NCBI GenBank assembly: GCA_963808315.1
Contig: CAWEFK010000029.1
Coordinates: 1 to 64,000, forward strand
Direction of reading: 5' to 3'
Origin: Palsa-504 sp963808315
Lineage (GTDB): Bacteria > Actinomycetota > Actinomycetes > Streptosporangiales > Streptosporangiaceae
Length of the DNA: 64,000 nt
Position numbers and translations under genes: made by a program. Positions 43,825 through 51,934 of the stretch are shown piece after piece; position 1 is the stretch's first letter; every line of letters starts with the position of its first letter. The notes under the pieces were generated by a model. The model searched no databases and was not told the origin of the DNA. It was given only the letters and a program-made list of their open reading frames with translations.

Positions 43825-43996
43825 CCACCGTGCCCGCGGGGCGCGGCACGGGCACCCGGCCTGTCCCGCGCGGTGCACCGGCGGGCGCGGACGGGCCAAG
43901 ATCAAGAAGGATCAGGTCAGCCGGCTGCTGCCGTTTGAGCGTGGATTCTGCTGGCAGTTATCCAGTCGGGTAAACGCCGGACAGGGAGAGGCAACG
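43825..43996. other. Short intergenic stretch
   Basis: GC-rich sequence without a supported gene; GGGAGAGGCAACG at its end is the ribosome site for the next gene. Confidence 0.3.
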
Positions 43997-44266
43997 ATGG
44001 CGACAGCGAAACAGACCAAGGCAGCGCGGCGGAACGTCACCAAGGCACAGGAGGCGGCCTCGTCGAAGAAGACGATTGCGCACATGCCGAAAAAGACCCG
44101 GACCGCACTGGGCCAGCAGGGGGCGGCGGTAGCGCAGCGCAAGCGTACGGGCGGCAATGCCCCCAAGACGCGGGCCGAACTATACGAGCTGGCCAAGCAA
44201 CGCGATCTGCCGGGGCGTTCCAAGATGGGACGGGACGAACTCGCCCGCAAGCTCGGCGAGAAATAA
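43997..44266 (+). CDS. Basic protein with Rho-N-like C-terminal domain
   Basis: Intact 89-residue protein from ATG 43997. The N-terminal half is Lys/Arg/Ala-rich (MATAKQTKAARRNVTKAQEA, SSKKTIAHMPKKTRTALGQQ), typical of histone-like, DNA- or RNA-binding tails. The C-terminal 35 residues form a SAP/Rho-N type domain: TRAELYELAKQRDLPGRSKM and GRDELARKLGEK. Proteins of this plan are common in actinobacteria and probably bind nucleic acid; the role is not defined. A fragment of a paralogue is at 13836. Confidence 0.8.
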   Translation: MATAKQTKAARRNVTKAQEAASSKKTIAHMPKKTRTALGQQGAAVAQRKRTGGNAPKTRAELYELAKQRDLPGRSKMGRDELARKLGEK

Positions 44267-44349
44267 GCGGGCCGAGCACCGCTGGCGGTCGCCCTGGCCG
44301 ACGAGAACTCGGCGAGGTGACCGCCGGCCGGAAGGATTGAGCTAGCCGG

Positions 44350-44870
44350 ATGACCGCTACCGTCCGCAGGCCGTATCCCGACCTGGATGACCGGGTGAGC
44401 CGTGCGGTCCTGGCCCAGCTGGGCGAGGCGGCGCCTTGCCCGGAACACTGGAAGATCCTGATCACGGCCGGGATGGCTTCTTCACTGATGCCTATGACCT
44501 GTTCATCATCGGCGTGGCGGCCACCCTCATCACCGCCGAGTGGCACCTCCCTAGCTACCAGAAGTCACTGCTGTCCTCGGCGCGGTCCCCGCGCTCGCGG
44601 TCTTCTGGCCGCGGTGGCTGAGAAAAACACCACGGTTCCGGCTCGCCCAGGCCAAGCGGACCCACCCGCCCGCCAGGTCCTCCCCGCCACCTCGCCGACG
44701 GGACTCCGCGGCGTACTGGCCGATCCGCAGCTGCGGCTCATCCCGGGCGCCACCACTACCGAACTGCCGTTCCTGCCGCTGATCGGCGCCACGTATTTCT
44801 TCGCCGAGTTCGGTCCTAACACGACCACGTTCGTCTATCCTGCCGGGCATCAGCCTGGAAGAACTCACCG
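44350..44870 (+). pseudogene. Phosphate-type MFS transporter, collapsed by internal deletions
   Basis: Three separate pieces of one transporter lie in order. First, the N-terminus and TM1 near 44350-44570: ALCPEHWKI-like EHWKILITAG, then in the next frame FFTDAYDLFIIGVAATLITA. Second, a central loop piece near 44572-44650: VLGAVPALAVFWPRWLRKTP. Third, TM10-11 near 44740-44845: IPGATTTELPFLPLIGATYF and FAEFGPNTTTFVYPAG, a strong signature of PHS-type H+/phosphate symporters. Most membrane helices are missing. This is a clear decayed gene. Confidence 0.7.
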
Positions 44871-44879
44871 AAGCCCGTC

Positions 44880-45123
44880 CGGGCTCGCGGCACCCGGCCG
44901 CCGCGCCGCCCAGGTGGTGACAGTCGGAATCGCCGTACACGATCGCGTCGTCGGCCAGCGCCCCGTTCAGCGCCCAAGCGGGCACCTAGGGATGCATCAG
45001 AACATCGGTGCTCGTGCCGCGTTCGGCCATGAGCTCCCGCCACTCGCCGGCGCCCTGCTGGGCCCTGGTCAGGAACTCGCGGTTCTCGTTTCGGGATAGC
45101 AGCGGGATCAGCAGGCTGCGCAT
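44880..45123 (-). pseudogene. TPP-dependent enzyme (PoxB-type) middle fragment, minus strand
   Basis: Starting at ATG 45123, nine bases after the quinone oxidoreductase stop: MRSLLIPLLSRNENREFLTR, AQQGAGEWRELMAERGTSTD, VLMHP, an in-frame TAG (at the Gln position of the usual KPQ), then VPAWALNGALADDAIVYGDS. This is the linker and start of the C-terminal domain of PoxB-type enzymes, exactly the section absent from the plus-strand remnant at 43591. It lacks both ends. Confidence 0.65.
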
Positions 45124-45131
45124 GGCCGCCC

Positions 45132-46076
45132 TCAGGCCCTGGTGTCCAGCACGATCTTGCCGCGGACCTGGCGCTGCCTGATCAGGTCGAACGCCTCGTT
45201 CACCTGGTCCAGCGGCATGGTCGAGTCGACCGGTACGGTCAACTGGCCATCAGCCAGCGCTTGCAGCGCCTCCCCGATGGCGGCGCTCATGGCCTCATCG
45301 GATTCCAGCAGGCCGGCATAACCCAGCACCGTGATGCCCTTGCTGTAGAGCGACCGCAGCGGCACCTGACCATCGGGGCCGGCCGAAGCGCCGAACAGCA
45401 CCAGTCGGCCGTGCGGCTGCAGCGCCTCGACTGCGCCCCCGGTGAACCCGTCGCCGAGCCCGTCGAACACCACGGTGGGCCGCAGGCCTGCGACCGCCCC
45501 GGTCAGGCCGCCGTCGTCAGCCACGACCACGTGGTCGGCTCCGCGTTCCTTGATCCACCCGGCGTTGTCCGGGCGGCCGGTCTGGCCGACTACGGTGGCA
45601 CCGAGGGCGTGCGCCACGGACACGATGATGCTGCCGACGCCGCCGCTGGCCCCCAGGACCAGCACCGTGTCGTCGGCCTTGACCTGGGCGAGCTGGGTGA
45701 CGGTGCGCCAGGCGGTGACCCCGGCCACGCCCATCGCCGCTGCCGCTTGCAACTCCACCCCGTCGGGCACCTCGATGAGCGCGGCGCGCGGCACAACCGC
45801 GGCGGCCGCCCACAGCCCGTCCCGCGCAGTGCCGACGCCGTGGCCGCGGACCACGACCGGGCGCCCGTCGGCCGTCCCGGCCGCTTCGGTGCCCAGAGTG
45901 CGCGGCACCGGCGCGTCCCCCGCGACCTGTCCTTGCGCAGCGTACATGTCGACCGGGTTCACCCCCGCGTAGGCAACATCCAGCACGATGTCCTGTGGAC
46001 CGGGCTCGGCCAGGTCCACCTCCTCGAGGATCAGCGGCTGGCCGTGTCCGGTCAGGCGGGCAGCCTTCACTCGCAT
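45132..46076 (-). CDS. Zinc-independent quinone oxidoreductase/MDR family NADPH dehydrogenase
   Basis: Intact 314-residue medium-chain reductase from ATG 46076. RVKAARLTGHGQPLILEEVD starts the GroES-like domain, AGVNPVDMYAAQGQVAG lacks the zinc ligands, and the Rossmann domain has VLVLGASGGVGSIIVSVAHA (NADPH loop), GATVVGQTGRPDNAGWIKER and HGRLVLFGASAGPDGQVPLR. The C-terminus ends LIRQRQVRGKIVLDTRA, the usual MDR end. It likely reduces quinones or enones. It is one of few intact genes in this decayed region. Confidence 0.9.
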   Translation of the reverse strand: MRVKAARLTGHGQPLILEEVDLAEPGPQDIVLDVAYAGVNPVDMYAAQGQVAGDAPVPRTLGTEAAGTADGRPVVVRGHGVGTARDGLWAAAAVVPRAALIEVPDGVELQAAAAMGVAGVTAWRTVTQLAQVKADDTVLVLGASGGVGSIIVSVAHALGATVVGQTGRPDNAGWIKERGADHVVVADDGGLTGAVAGLRPTVVFDGLGDGFTGGAVEALQPHGRLVLFGASAGPDGQVPLRSLYSKGITVLGYAGLLESDEAMSAAIGEALQALADGQLTVPVDSTMPLDQVNEAFDLIRQRQVRGKIVLDTRA

Positions 46077-46200
46077 GAGCAAACCTCATTTCGCGGTATT
46101 CGATCGGATGCGTGCGGCGGCTTCCTGACCGCACCAGCGACGTCGGTCCGCCGCCTGTTCTGGGCGCCGCTACCCGCCAGCGCCGCGCCTATGCCGGCGA

Positions 46201-46419
46201 TCAGGCGCCCATGACGGCCCGGGCCAGAGCCTCTGCCAGGCTGGAAAAGCAGGGGATGACGCGGTTCAGGCAGGTCAGGTTTATTACCCGGGGAACGGCA
46301 CCGTCGGCGGGGATGACCAGGCGCAGCTCTCCGCCTTCTGCAGCGGCCCGCTTGTGTATCTGTAGCAGGGTTTGAAGGCCGGATGAATCACAGAACAATG
46401 CCTGGACCGACCCGGACAC
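46201..46419 (-). pseudogene. STAS domain remnant, N-terminus missing
   Basis: 72 codons: VQALFCDSSGLQTLLQIHKR contains the DSSG phosphorylation motif, followed by LRLVIPADGAVPRVINLTCL and ending FSSLAEALARAVMGA. The first 45-50 residues (strands 1-3) that every STAS domain has are absent, replaced by the sequence of the opposite-strand scrap. Confidence 0.65.
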
Positions 46420-46576
46420 GGGGCTCGACTATGCGGCGGAAACGATCGCGGCGCTGACCGGCCCGCAACGGCGCGGCATCATCGCCGATCGTGCCCGCAG
46501 GCTGCTCGGAGCGCTGAGTCCGGTTCAGCTAACGTCGCCGTTGGCTCGCGAGTTCGCAGAGCTTGTCGACGCCTAG
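46409..46576 (+). pseudogene. C-terminal scrap of an unidentified protein
   Basis: 56 codons ending at TAG 46576: DYAAETIAALTGPQRRGIIA, DRARRLLGALSPVQLTSPLA and REFAELVDA. The composition is clearly protein-like and helical, but there is no start codon or ribosome site and I cannot name the family. It meets the STAS remnant head to head, indicating a rearrangement point near 46410. Confidence 0.4.
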
Positions 46577-46590
46577 GAAGAGGATCACCG

Positions 46591-47064
46591 TTGATCACGC
46601 TCGCCCCGGCAACAACTGCAGATGTCGACGATTTCGTCGCGCTGGCCACCGAGATGGATGTGTTCTACGGAGACGTGCGGCCAGACCCGCCCCAGCAGCG
46701 AAGCGCGGAGATCAGCGCCGTCCTGTTCGGCGTTCCGCCCGCCGCGTTCGCGCTGCTAGCGCGAGATGAGGCGGACAAGCTCGTGGGGTTCGCCGCGTAT
46801 TCGTTTCTGTGGCCGGCCGCCGGACTGTCGACGTCGCTGTATCTCAAGGAGCTGTATGTCGCCGGTACTGCTCGCCGCACCGGGGTGGCGGGCACGCTGA
46901 TGCGGGGCCTGTACGCGATCGCTGCTGAACGAGGGTGCAGCCGGGTCGAGTGGACGACGGACGAAAGTAACCAGCAGGCGAAGGCGTTCTACGCAGCGCT
47001 GGGGGCGAAGCCGCTGCCGTCGAAGATCTTCTACCGCGCGGAGGGCGATGTCCTCAGCAGCTGA
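46591..47064 (+). CDS. GNAT family N-acetyltransferase
   Basis: Intact 157-residue enzyme from TTG 46591 with GGAAGAGGATCACCG upstream; TTG is needed because the fold begins at once (ITLAPATTADVDDFVALATE). The acetyl-CoA site is KELYVAGTARRTGVAGTLMR (motif A, Q/RxxGxG/A) and the end SNQQAKAFYAALGAKPLPSK is motif B. It acetylates an unknown amine. The preceding scrap ends 15 bases before its start. Confidence 0.85.
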   Translation: MITLAPATTADVDDFVALATEMDVFYGDVRPDPPQQRSAEISAVLFGVPPAAFALLARDEADKLVGFAAYSFLWPAAGLSTSLYLKELYVAGTARRTGVAGTLMRGLYAIAAERGCSRVEWTTDESNQQAKAFYAALGAKPLPSKIFYRAEGDVLSS

Positions 47065-47372
47065 GGGCTCGGAAAGAACATTGCCGAAGACCGAATCACC
47101 CTGCAGCGGCTGCGCAGGCGGGAATGAGCCAGGCCGACAAGCCCTGCAACCGGCGCCTGCCGGGGTCTGCTCTCAGCCGCTCTGGCCAGGCTCTTGGCAT
47201 ACCCAGGACCGCTAGGTGTCAGCACGAATTCAGCACGGGGTCCGGAAACGACGGGAAATAACCGGCAGCAACCGGACATAAGACACGAGAACGGGTCGCC
47301 AGACTCGCGGGCCTGGCGGCCCGGGTTAACGCGAACCAATCCGAGAAACCGCAGGCCATCGGCTAAATAAAT
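47065..47372. other. Intergenic stretch, about 300 bases
   Basis: Between convergent genes. The only notable feature is a small AT-rich patch (GCTAAATAAATCTACTT) near 47362 beside the dehydrogenase stop. No gene seen. Confidence 0.4.
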
Positions 47373-48542
47373 CTACTTGAGCAGCTGCCGCGCCATGACC
47401 ATGCGCTGGATCTGGTTGGTGCCCTCGTAGATCTGGGTGATCTTGGCGTCGCGCATCATGCGCTCGACCGGGTAGTCGTTGACGTAGCCGTAGCCGCCCA
47501 GCAGCTGGACGGCGTCGGTGGTGACCTGCATGGCCACGTCGGAGGCCAGGCATTTGCAGGCCGAGGACATGAACGTCAGGTCGGCCACCCGCTCGCCGGC
47601 CATGGCCCGGTCCGAGCGGGCCGCCGCCGCGTAGGTGAGCTGGCGGGCCGCCTCTAGCTTCATCGCCATGTCGGCGATCATGAACTGCAGGCCCTGGAAC
47701 TCCGCGATCGGCTTGCCGAACTGCTTGCGCTCGCGCACGTAGCCGAGCGCGTAATCGAGCGCACCCTGGGCGATGCCCAGGGCCTGCGCGGCGATCGTGA
47801 TCCGGGTGTGGTCCAGCGTGCGCAGCGCGATCTTGAAGCCTTCGCCCTCGGTGCCGATCAGCCGGTCAGCCGGGATCTCGCAGTTGTCGAAGTACAGCTC
47901 CCGGGTCGGCGAGCCCTTGATGCCGAGCTTGTGTTCCGGCGCCCCGAACGAGAAACCCTCGTCCCCGTCCTCGAGCACGAACGCCGAGATTCCGTTGGCG
48001 CCCGCGGCGGGATCGGTGACCGCCATCACCGTGTAGTACTTCGACACCCCGGCGTTGGTGATCCAGCGCTTGACCCCGTTCAGCACGTAGCCGGCGTCCG
48101 AGCGAACCGCCTTGGTCCGCATCGCCGCCGCGTCCGAGCCCGCTTCCGGCTCGGACAAGGCGTAGGAGAACATCGCCTCGCCGCGCGCGAGCGGCGCCAG
48201 GTACCTGGACTTGACCTCCTCGGACGCCGCGAGCAGCAGCGGCACCGTGCCGAGCTTGTTCACCGCGGGGATCAGCGAGGATGACGCGCACGCCCGGGCG
48301 ACCTCCTCGATCACGATGGCGACCGAGATCGCGTCGGCGCCCGCGCCGCCGTACGCCTCCGGGATGTGGATGGCGTGCAGGTCCGCCTTGACCAGGGCCT
48401 CGTATACGTCCCAGGGGAACTCCGACGTGCGGTCGACCTCGGCGGCCCGCGGCGCGATCTTGTCATCGGCCAGGGCCCGCACCGCCTCGCGCAGCGCGTC
48501 TTGTTCCTCGGACAGGGCGAAGACAGGACAATCAGAGCTCAT
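47373..48542 (-). CDS. Acyl-CoA dehydrogenase
   Basis: Intact 389-residue flavoenzyme from ATG 48542. N-terminal helical domain (ALREAVRALADDKIAPRAAE), middle beta domain with FAD and substrate contacts (MFSYALSEPEAGSDAAAMRT, RWITNAGVSKYYTVMA), and C-terminal domain with RERKQFGKPIAEFQGLQFMI, LLGGYGYVNDYPVERMMRDA and the catalytic Glu in QIYEGTNQIQRMVMARQLLK. The Glu in YEGT is at the short-chain/butyryl type position. It forms the 2,3-double bond in fatty acyl- or branched acyl-CoA. It has no operon partner visible. Confidence 0.93.
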   Translation of the reverse strand: MSSDCPVFALSEEQDALREAVRALADDKIAPRAAEVDRTSEFPWDVYEALVKADLHAIHIPEAYGGAGADAISVAIVIEEVARACASSSLIPAVNKLGTVPLLLAASEEVKSRYLAPLARGEAMFSYALSEPEAGSDAAAMRTKAVRSDAGYVLNGVKRWITNAGVSKYYTVMAVTDPAAGANGISAFVLEDGDEGFSFGAPEHKLGIKGSPTRELYFDNCEIPADRLIGTEGEGFKIALRTLDHTRITIAAQALGIAQGALDYALGYVRERKQFGKPIAEFQGLQFMIADMAMKLEAARQLTYAAAARSDRAMAGERVADLTFMSSACKCLASDVAMQVTTDAVQLLGGYGYVNDYPVERMMRDAKITQIYEGTNQIQRMVMARQLLK

Positions 48543-48597
48543 GCCTCGATGGTAAGCCGAAGCGCGGCCAGCTTCTCGGGTACCCCGGCACGAAGAT

Positions 48598-49008
48598 CTA
48601 CAGGGCGACGACGCCGACGGGCTTGCCCTCGGCCACCAGGCGCATGTCGCCGGGGTCACTGGTGAGCACGGTGACCTGGGCCGCGCCCCGGACGGCGGCG
48701 CCCAGGTGGGCATCGGCGACGGAAACGCCGGTCCTGGTCCGAACGGCGGCCGCAGACGTCGGCGTGGCCCGCGTCGAGCGGGATGTCGGCGACCCGGAGC
48801 CGGTTGATGAACGCCCAGTCCGGAGCCTGGTATGATTCCAGCCGGCCTCGACCCGGACGGCGGAGGGCACCGCGATGCTGATGTCGACGGCACGCGCCTT
48901 GCGCTGGTTCGCCAGCTGGGCGTAGCCGACGGCCCGGCGGTGCTTGGGGTGGGCGGGGTCGGCGAGAGCGCGCACCGCCTCGTTGTCCAGCAAGATGACC
49001 TGTGTCAT
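48598..49008 (-). CDS. PIN domain ribonuclease toxin (VapC-type), frameshifted
   Basis: From ATG 49008, overlapping the antitoxin stop (ATGA). About 135 residues: MTQVILLDNEAVRALADPAH with the first acidic residues (Asp8, Glu10), VDISIAVPSAVRVEAGW, then a short out-of-frame segment (about 48830-48730) that in the neighbouring frame reads APDWAFINRLRVADIPLDAG. It returns to frame with GVSVADAHLGAAVRGAAQVT (third Asp) and VLTSDPGDMRLVAEGK (fourth Asp). Together the four acids make the PIN metal site. It would cleave RNA when free of the antitoxin. Confidence 0.8.
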   Translation of the reverse strand: MTQVILLDNEAVRALADPAHPKHRRAVGYAQLANQRKARAVDISIAVPSAVRVEAGWNHTRLRTGRSSTGSGSPTSRSTRATPTSAAAVRTRTGVSVADAHLGAAVRGAAQVTVLTSDPGDMRLVAEGKPVGVVAL

Positions 49009-49420
49009 GCGGCGGCACTCGCTCGAGCCTCGGCCCAGAGCAGCACATCCTCCGGACCGGCCGCGGGGTGCCGGGCGCGGACCTCGGCGGCCGCCGCCAC
49101 GATGAGCTCGGGCTGGCTGGCGAGCGGATGGCCATCCAGCTCGGCCGCCACGATGGCCAGCTCGGCCAGGGTCGGCCGGGCGTCCGGATACTCCTCGTAG
49201 TGGCGGTCGAGGACCGCCTGGACGACGGCGGCCTCCAGCACCGCCCGCAAGGCATTGGCCGTCAAGATCGTGGTCGACGGGGCCAGGTCGAGTTCGCTGA
49301 CCGCCAGCGCGGCGGCATCCCGGAGTGCGCTCGGGATCCGCATCGACGTGTTGACGGTCTCCGGATCGGCGCTGTCGAGCAGCTCGTTGATCCGGTCGAT
49401 GACTCGGCATCGTTCACCAT
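49005..49420 (-). CDS. Antitoxin of the PIN module, frameshift near the start
   Basis: From ATG 49420 (MVNDAE), one base is missing near 49402, then VIDRINELLDSADPETVNTS and MRIPSALRDAAALAVSELDL follow, giving about 138 residues. The segment NTSMRIPSALRDAA looks like a ribbon-helix-helix strand and first helix (methionine-rich beta strand then RDAA helix). The acidic C-terminal half would wrap the toxin. The stop overlaps the toxin start. The palindrome six bases upstream of its start is the obvious operator. Confidence 0.75.
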
Positions 49421-49425
49421 GTCGA

Positions 49426-49451
49426 ACTGTACCACATGCATGTGGTACAGT
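49426..49451 (-). promoter_or_regulatory. 26-bp perfect palindrome in the toxin-antitoxin promoter
   Basis: Arms ACTGTACCACATG (49426-49438) and CATGTGGTACAGT (49439-49451), with no spacer. On the minus strand TACAGT (49431-49426) can serve as the -10 box five bases before the antitoxin ATG, with TAGACT 17 bases further upstream as the -35, so the message would be nearly leaderless and the operator lies across the core promoter. Confidence 0.75.
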
Positions 49452-50226
49452 CTAGGGCTGACCCTGGACGGTGACCTGGTAGACGCTGGCCTGGTAGGTG
49501 CCCGCCAGGTCGGGGGGCAGCTGGGTGAACCAGATCAGGACGTACCGGGCTGGAACCGGAGGTGCGGGGCTGCAGCCGCGCCGTGTCGCCGGCCCCGGAC
49601 ACGGTAGCGACCTGGGGCAGCCAGGACAGGGCGGGCTTACTGCCCGCCCGCAGCTGGAAGGCGGCGCCCTGGTTGCTGTCCAGGGACACCTGCACCGAGG
49701 TGAGGGTCACCGTCCGGCCCATATCGAGCAGCAGGCCGGTGCCCGGAGCGCGGGCCCGGGGCCGGGCTGGCCGACACGTAGCTGTACCAGGGGGTGGCGG
49801 GATGGCCGGCTTAGCGCCAGCGTGGCGTAGTGCGGATTCTCGCCGTCGGCGAGGCCGGCCGGGCCGAACGCGGCCACGCTGGCCGGGGTCAGCACCGCGG
49901 AGCCGGGCTGGCCGAACGCGACGGAGGAGGGGGACGCCGGAGGCGGTGCTGGACCGTGGCGGGGCTGGAGGCACGCACCGGGAGAGTAGAGAACCGGGCG
50001 CCCGGGTGCGTGGCCGCGGCGGCACGGCCGGGGGTGGCCAGCGTTGCGCGGCGAACTCGTAGCCGGCGAAACCGAGCACCGCCAGGACCAGCACGGCTAG
50101 CGCGGCGGTCCCCTTGACCCGGCGGCGCTCGCGCTGGCGCCCGGGCAGCGGCGGCTGCAGGGCCGCCGCCGCGCTGGGCGCCGGGCCGCGCGGCGGCCCG
50201 GGCGCCGCGTCCTGCTCGTCAGCCAA
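49452..50226 (-). CDS. Membrane-anchored protein with discoidin-like C-terminal domain, frameshifted
   Basis: Begins near TTG 50226. A Pro/Gln/Arg-rich cytoplasmic segment is followed by one TM helix (GTAALAVLVLAVLGFAGYEF), a linker, then after shifts near 49920 and 49775 the ectodomain: SVAAFGPAGLADGENPHYAT, TGLLLDMGRTVTLTSVQVSL and AAFQLRAGSKPALSW, which recalls F5/8 type C (discoidin) beta sandwiches. A last shift near 49560 leads to the end YQASVYQVTVQG. It is a partial paralogue of the gene upstream, lacking its HTH. The end reaches into the toxin-antitoxin promoter. Confidence 0.6.
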
Positions 50227-50305
50227 CGGTGGGCCCGCTGCAGCCCGCTATCGGCCCGCTTCGGGGTGAAGGCCGGCTCGATGACATGGGAGGAATGCTT
50301 CCCAG

Positions 50306-51198
50306 CTAACGGGACTTTGACGCACCGAGCATGGTCACGTTGTAGACACTGGCCTGGTAGGTGCCCGACCCGGCGGATGGCAGCGCGGTGAACCAGATCA
50401 GCACGTAACGGGCCTGTACCGCGGCCTTGAACCGCACGCCCAGCGGACCCGCTGGCATCCGTCGCGACCGCCACCTCGGGCATGGTCCGCCAGCGACGGC
50501 GCCCGGCCGGCCCGCAGCTGGAAGCTCGCGCCGTGCGTCGGCCCCAGGGTGACCTCGGCGCCGGTGAGCGTGACCACGCGGCCCAGGTCGAGTAGCAGGC
50601 CGGTGCCCTGCTGGACGCTCGGGAAGCGTCGCCGTGCCGTACCAGCCGGTGGTCCAGGCCGTGGCCGGGTTGCGGTCGACGGCGAGCGCGGGCGAGCTGC
50701 GGGTTGTCGCCGCCGCCCGGTCCCAGCGGGGCCGAACGCCAGCACCTGCGCCGGGACCAGGGGCGTGCCGGCGTCGCTGGCCGCGGCCGGATGGGCTGGC
50801 GGCCGGCGCGGCCGGCCACCAGGTAGTAGGCGACGCCGCCGATGGCGGCCAGGACCAGCACCGCGAGCACCGGCAGCCACCGGATCCGCCGCCGCCGGCG
50901 GCGCAGCCGCCGGATGCTGAACGGGAGGGTGGACCGGACGGCCTCGGCGCCGTCGAGCTCGGGTGGGGACTGGATGCCCGCGTCGAACGCGGCGATCAGC
51001 GGGCGCGCATCGAGCCCCAGCGCGGTGGCGAGGATGCTGATCTGGTCCCGGGCCTCGAAGTCGCCGCCCGATAGCAGGTAGTCATCGCGCTCGATCGCCC
51101 GGATGACCGGCTCCCTGATGCGGGTGTAGTGGCTTACCTCGGCGACGGTCCAACCCCGCCGGTGCCGTCGCCTCGGCCAGTACCTCGCCGATGCTCAC
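50306..51198 (-). CDS. RodZ-like HTH membrane protein with discoidin-like ectodomain, frameshifted
   Basis: From GTG 51198. After VSIGEVLAEA a shift near 51160 leads to the rest of a cytoplasmic HTH: VAEVSHYTRIREPVIRAIER and DDYLLSGGDFEARDQISILA, then LDARPLIAAFDAG, as in RodZ-type domains. Basic residues precede one TM helix (WLPVLAVLVLAAIGGVAYYL). The ectodomain has VLAFGPAGTG, a carbohydrate-binding-like DNPQLA, TGLLLDLGRVVTLTGAEVTL and an end VYNVTMLGASKSR. Other shifts are near 50755, 50610 and 50450. A role linking the envelope with cytoskeleton is possible but inferred from RodZ only. Confidence 0.65.
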
Positions 51199-51329
51199 GG
51201 CCGCGTTCTGCCGTCCATCACCGATGCCTTTGCCCTCGGGGACATCTCGCAGCCGTTAATACCCACCGTGAGCGCGGAACTACCTCTTCGTCCAGAGGCC
51301 GTACCCCGAAGCTCCGAGGGCGGATGGGC

Positions 51330-51829
51330 TCAGGAGGCGTCAGCCTCCCGGAGCGCGGCTCCCTTGGCCCGGGCCTGGTCGGCCAGGCCGTTCGGCGAAC
51401 GAGGTCAGCTGGGCGCGGAGCGCCTCGGCCTCGCGGTCCGGCGGCGGCACCGAGGATGCGCACGGCGAGCAGGCCCGCGTTGCGGGCGCCGCCGACCGCG
51501 ACGGTCGCCACCGGGATGCCGGCCGGCATCTGCACGATCGAGAGCAGCGAGTCCAGGCCGCCGAGGTTCTTCAGCGGCACGGGCACCCCGATCACCGGCA
51601 GCGGCGTGACCGAGGCGAGCATGCCGGGCAGGTGCGCGGCGCCGCCGGCGCCGGCGATGATCACCCGCAGCCCGCGGCTTTCCGCCGACGAGCCGTACTC
51701 GATCATGTCGTGCGGCATCCGGTGCGCGGACACCACGTCGGCCTCGTACGGCACGCCGAACTCCGCCAGCGCCTGCGCCGCGGCCTGCATCACCGGCCAG
51801 TCCGAGTCGCTGCCCATCACCACCCCCAC
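51330..51829 (-). CDS. purE: N5-carboxyaminoimidazole ribonucleotide mutase PurE, late frameshift
   Basis: From GTG 51829. About 166 residues: VVMGSDSDWPVMQAAAQALA (CAIR phosphate site), VVSAHRMPHDMIEYGSSAES with the catalytic His of SAHR, VIIAGAGGAAHLPGMLASVT (AGxxAHLPG motif) and PLPVIGVPVPLKNLGGLDSL, then MPAGIPVATVAVGGARNAGL. A shift near 51435 breaks the last helix, which in the right frame ends with an Ala-rich LREADAS. It performs step 6b of purine synthesis. purK lies 105 bases upstream on the same strand. Confidence 0.92.
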
Positions 51830-51934
51830 GAGCTGGCTGCTCGTCTACGGGGCGCCTTAAGGCGGCGCCTTCCCGCGTCGCTCGTGCCTGGCTCCTCAGT
51901 CCAGGCGCGCCGCGCCCCTCGGCTCGTGGGTCGC

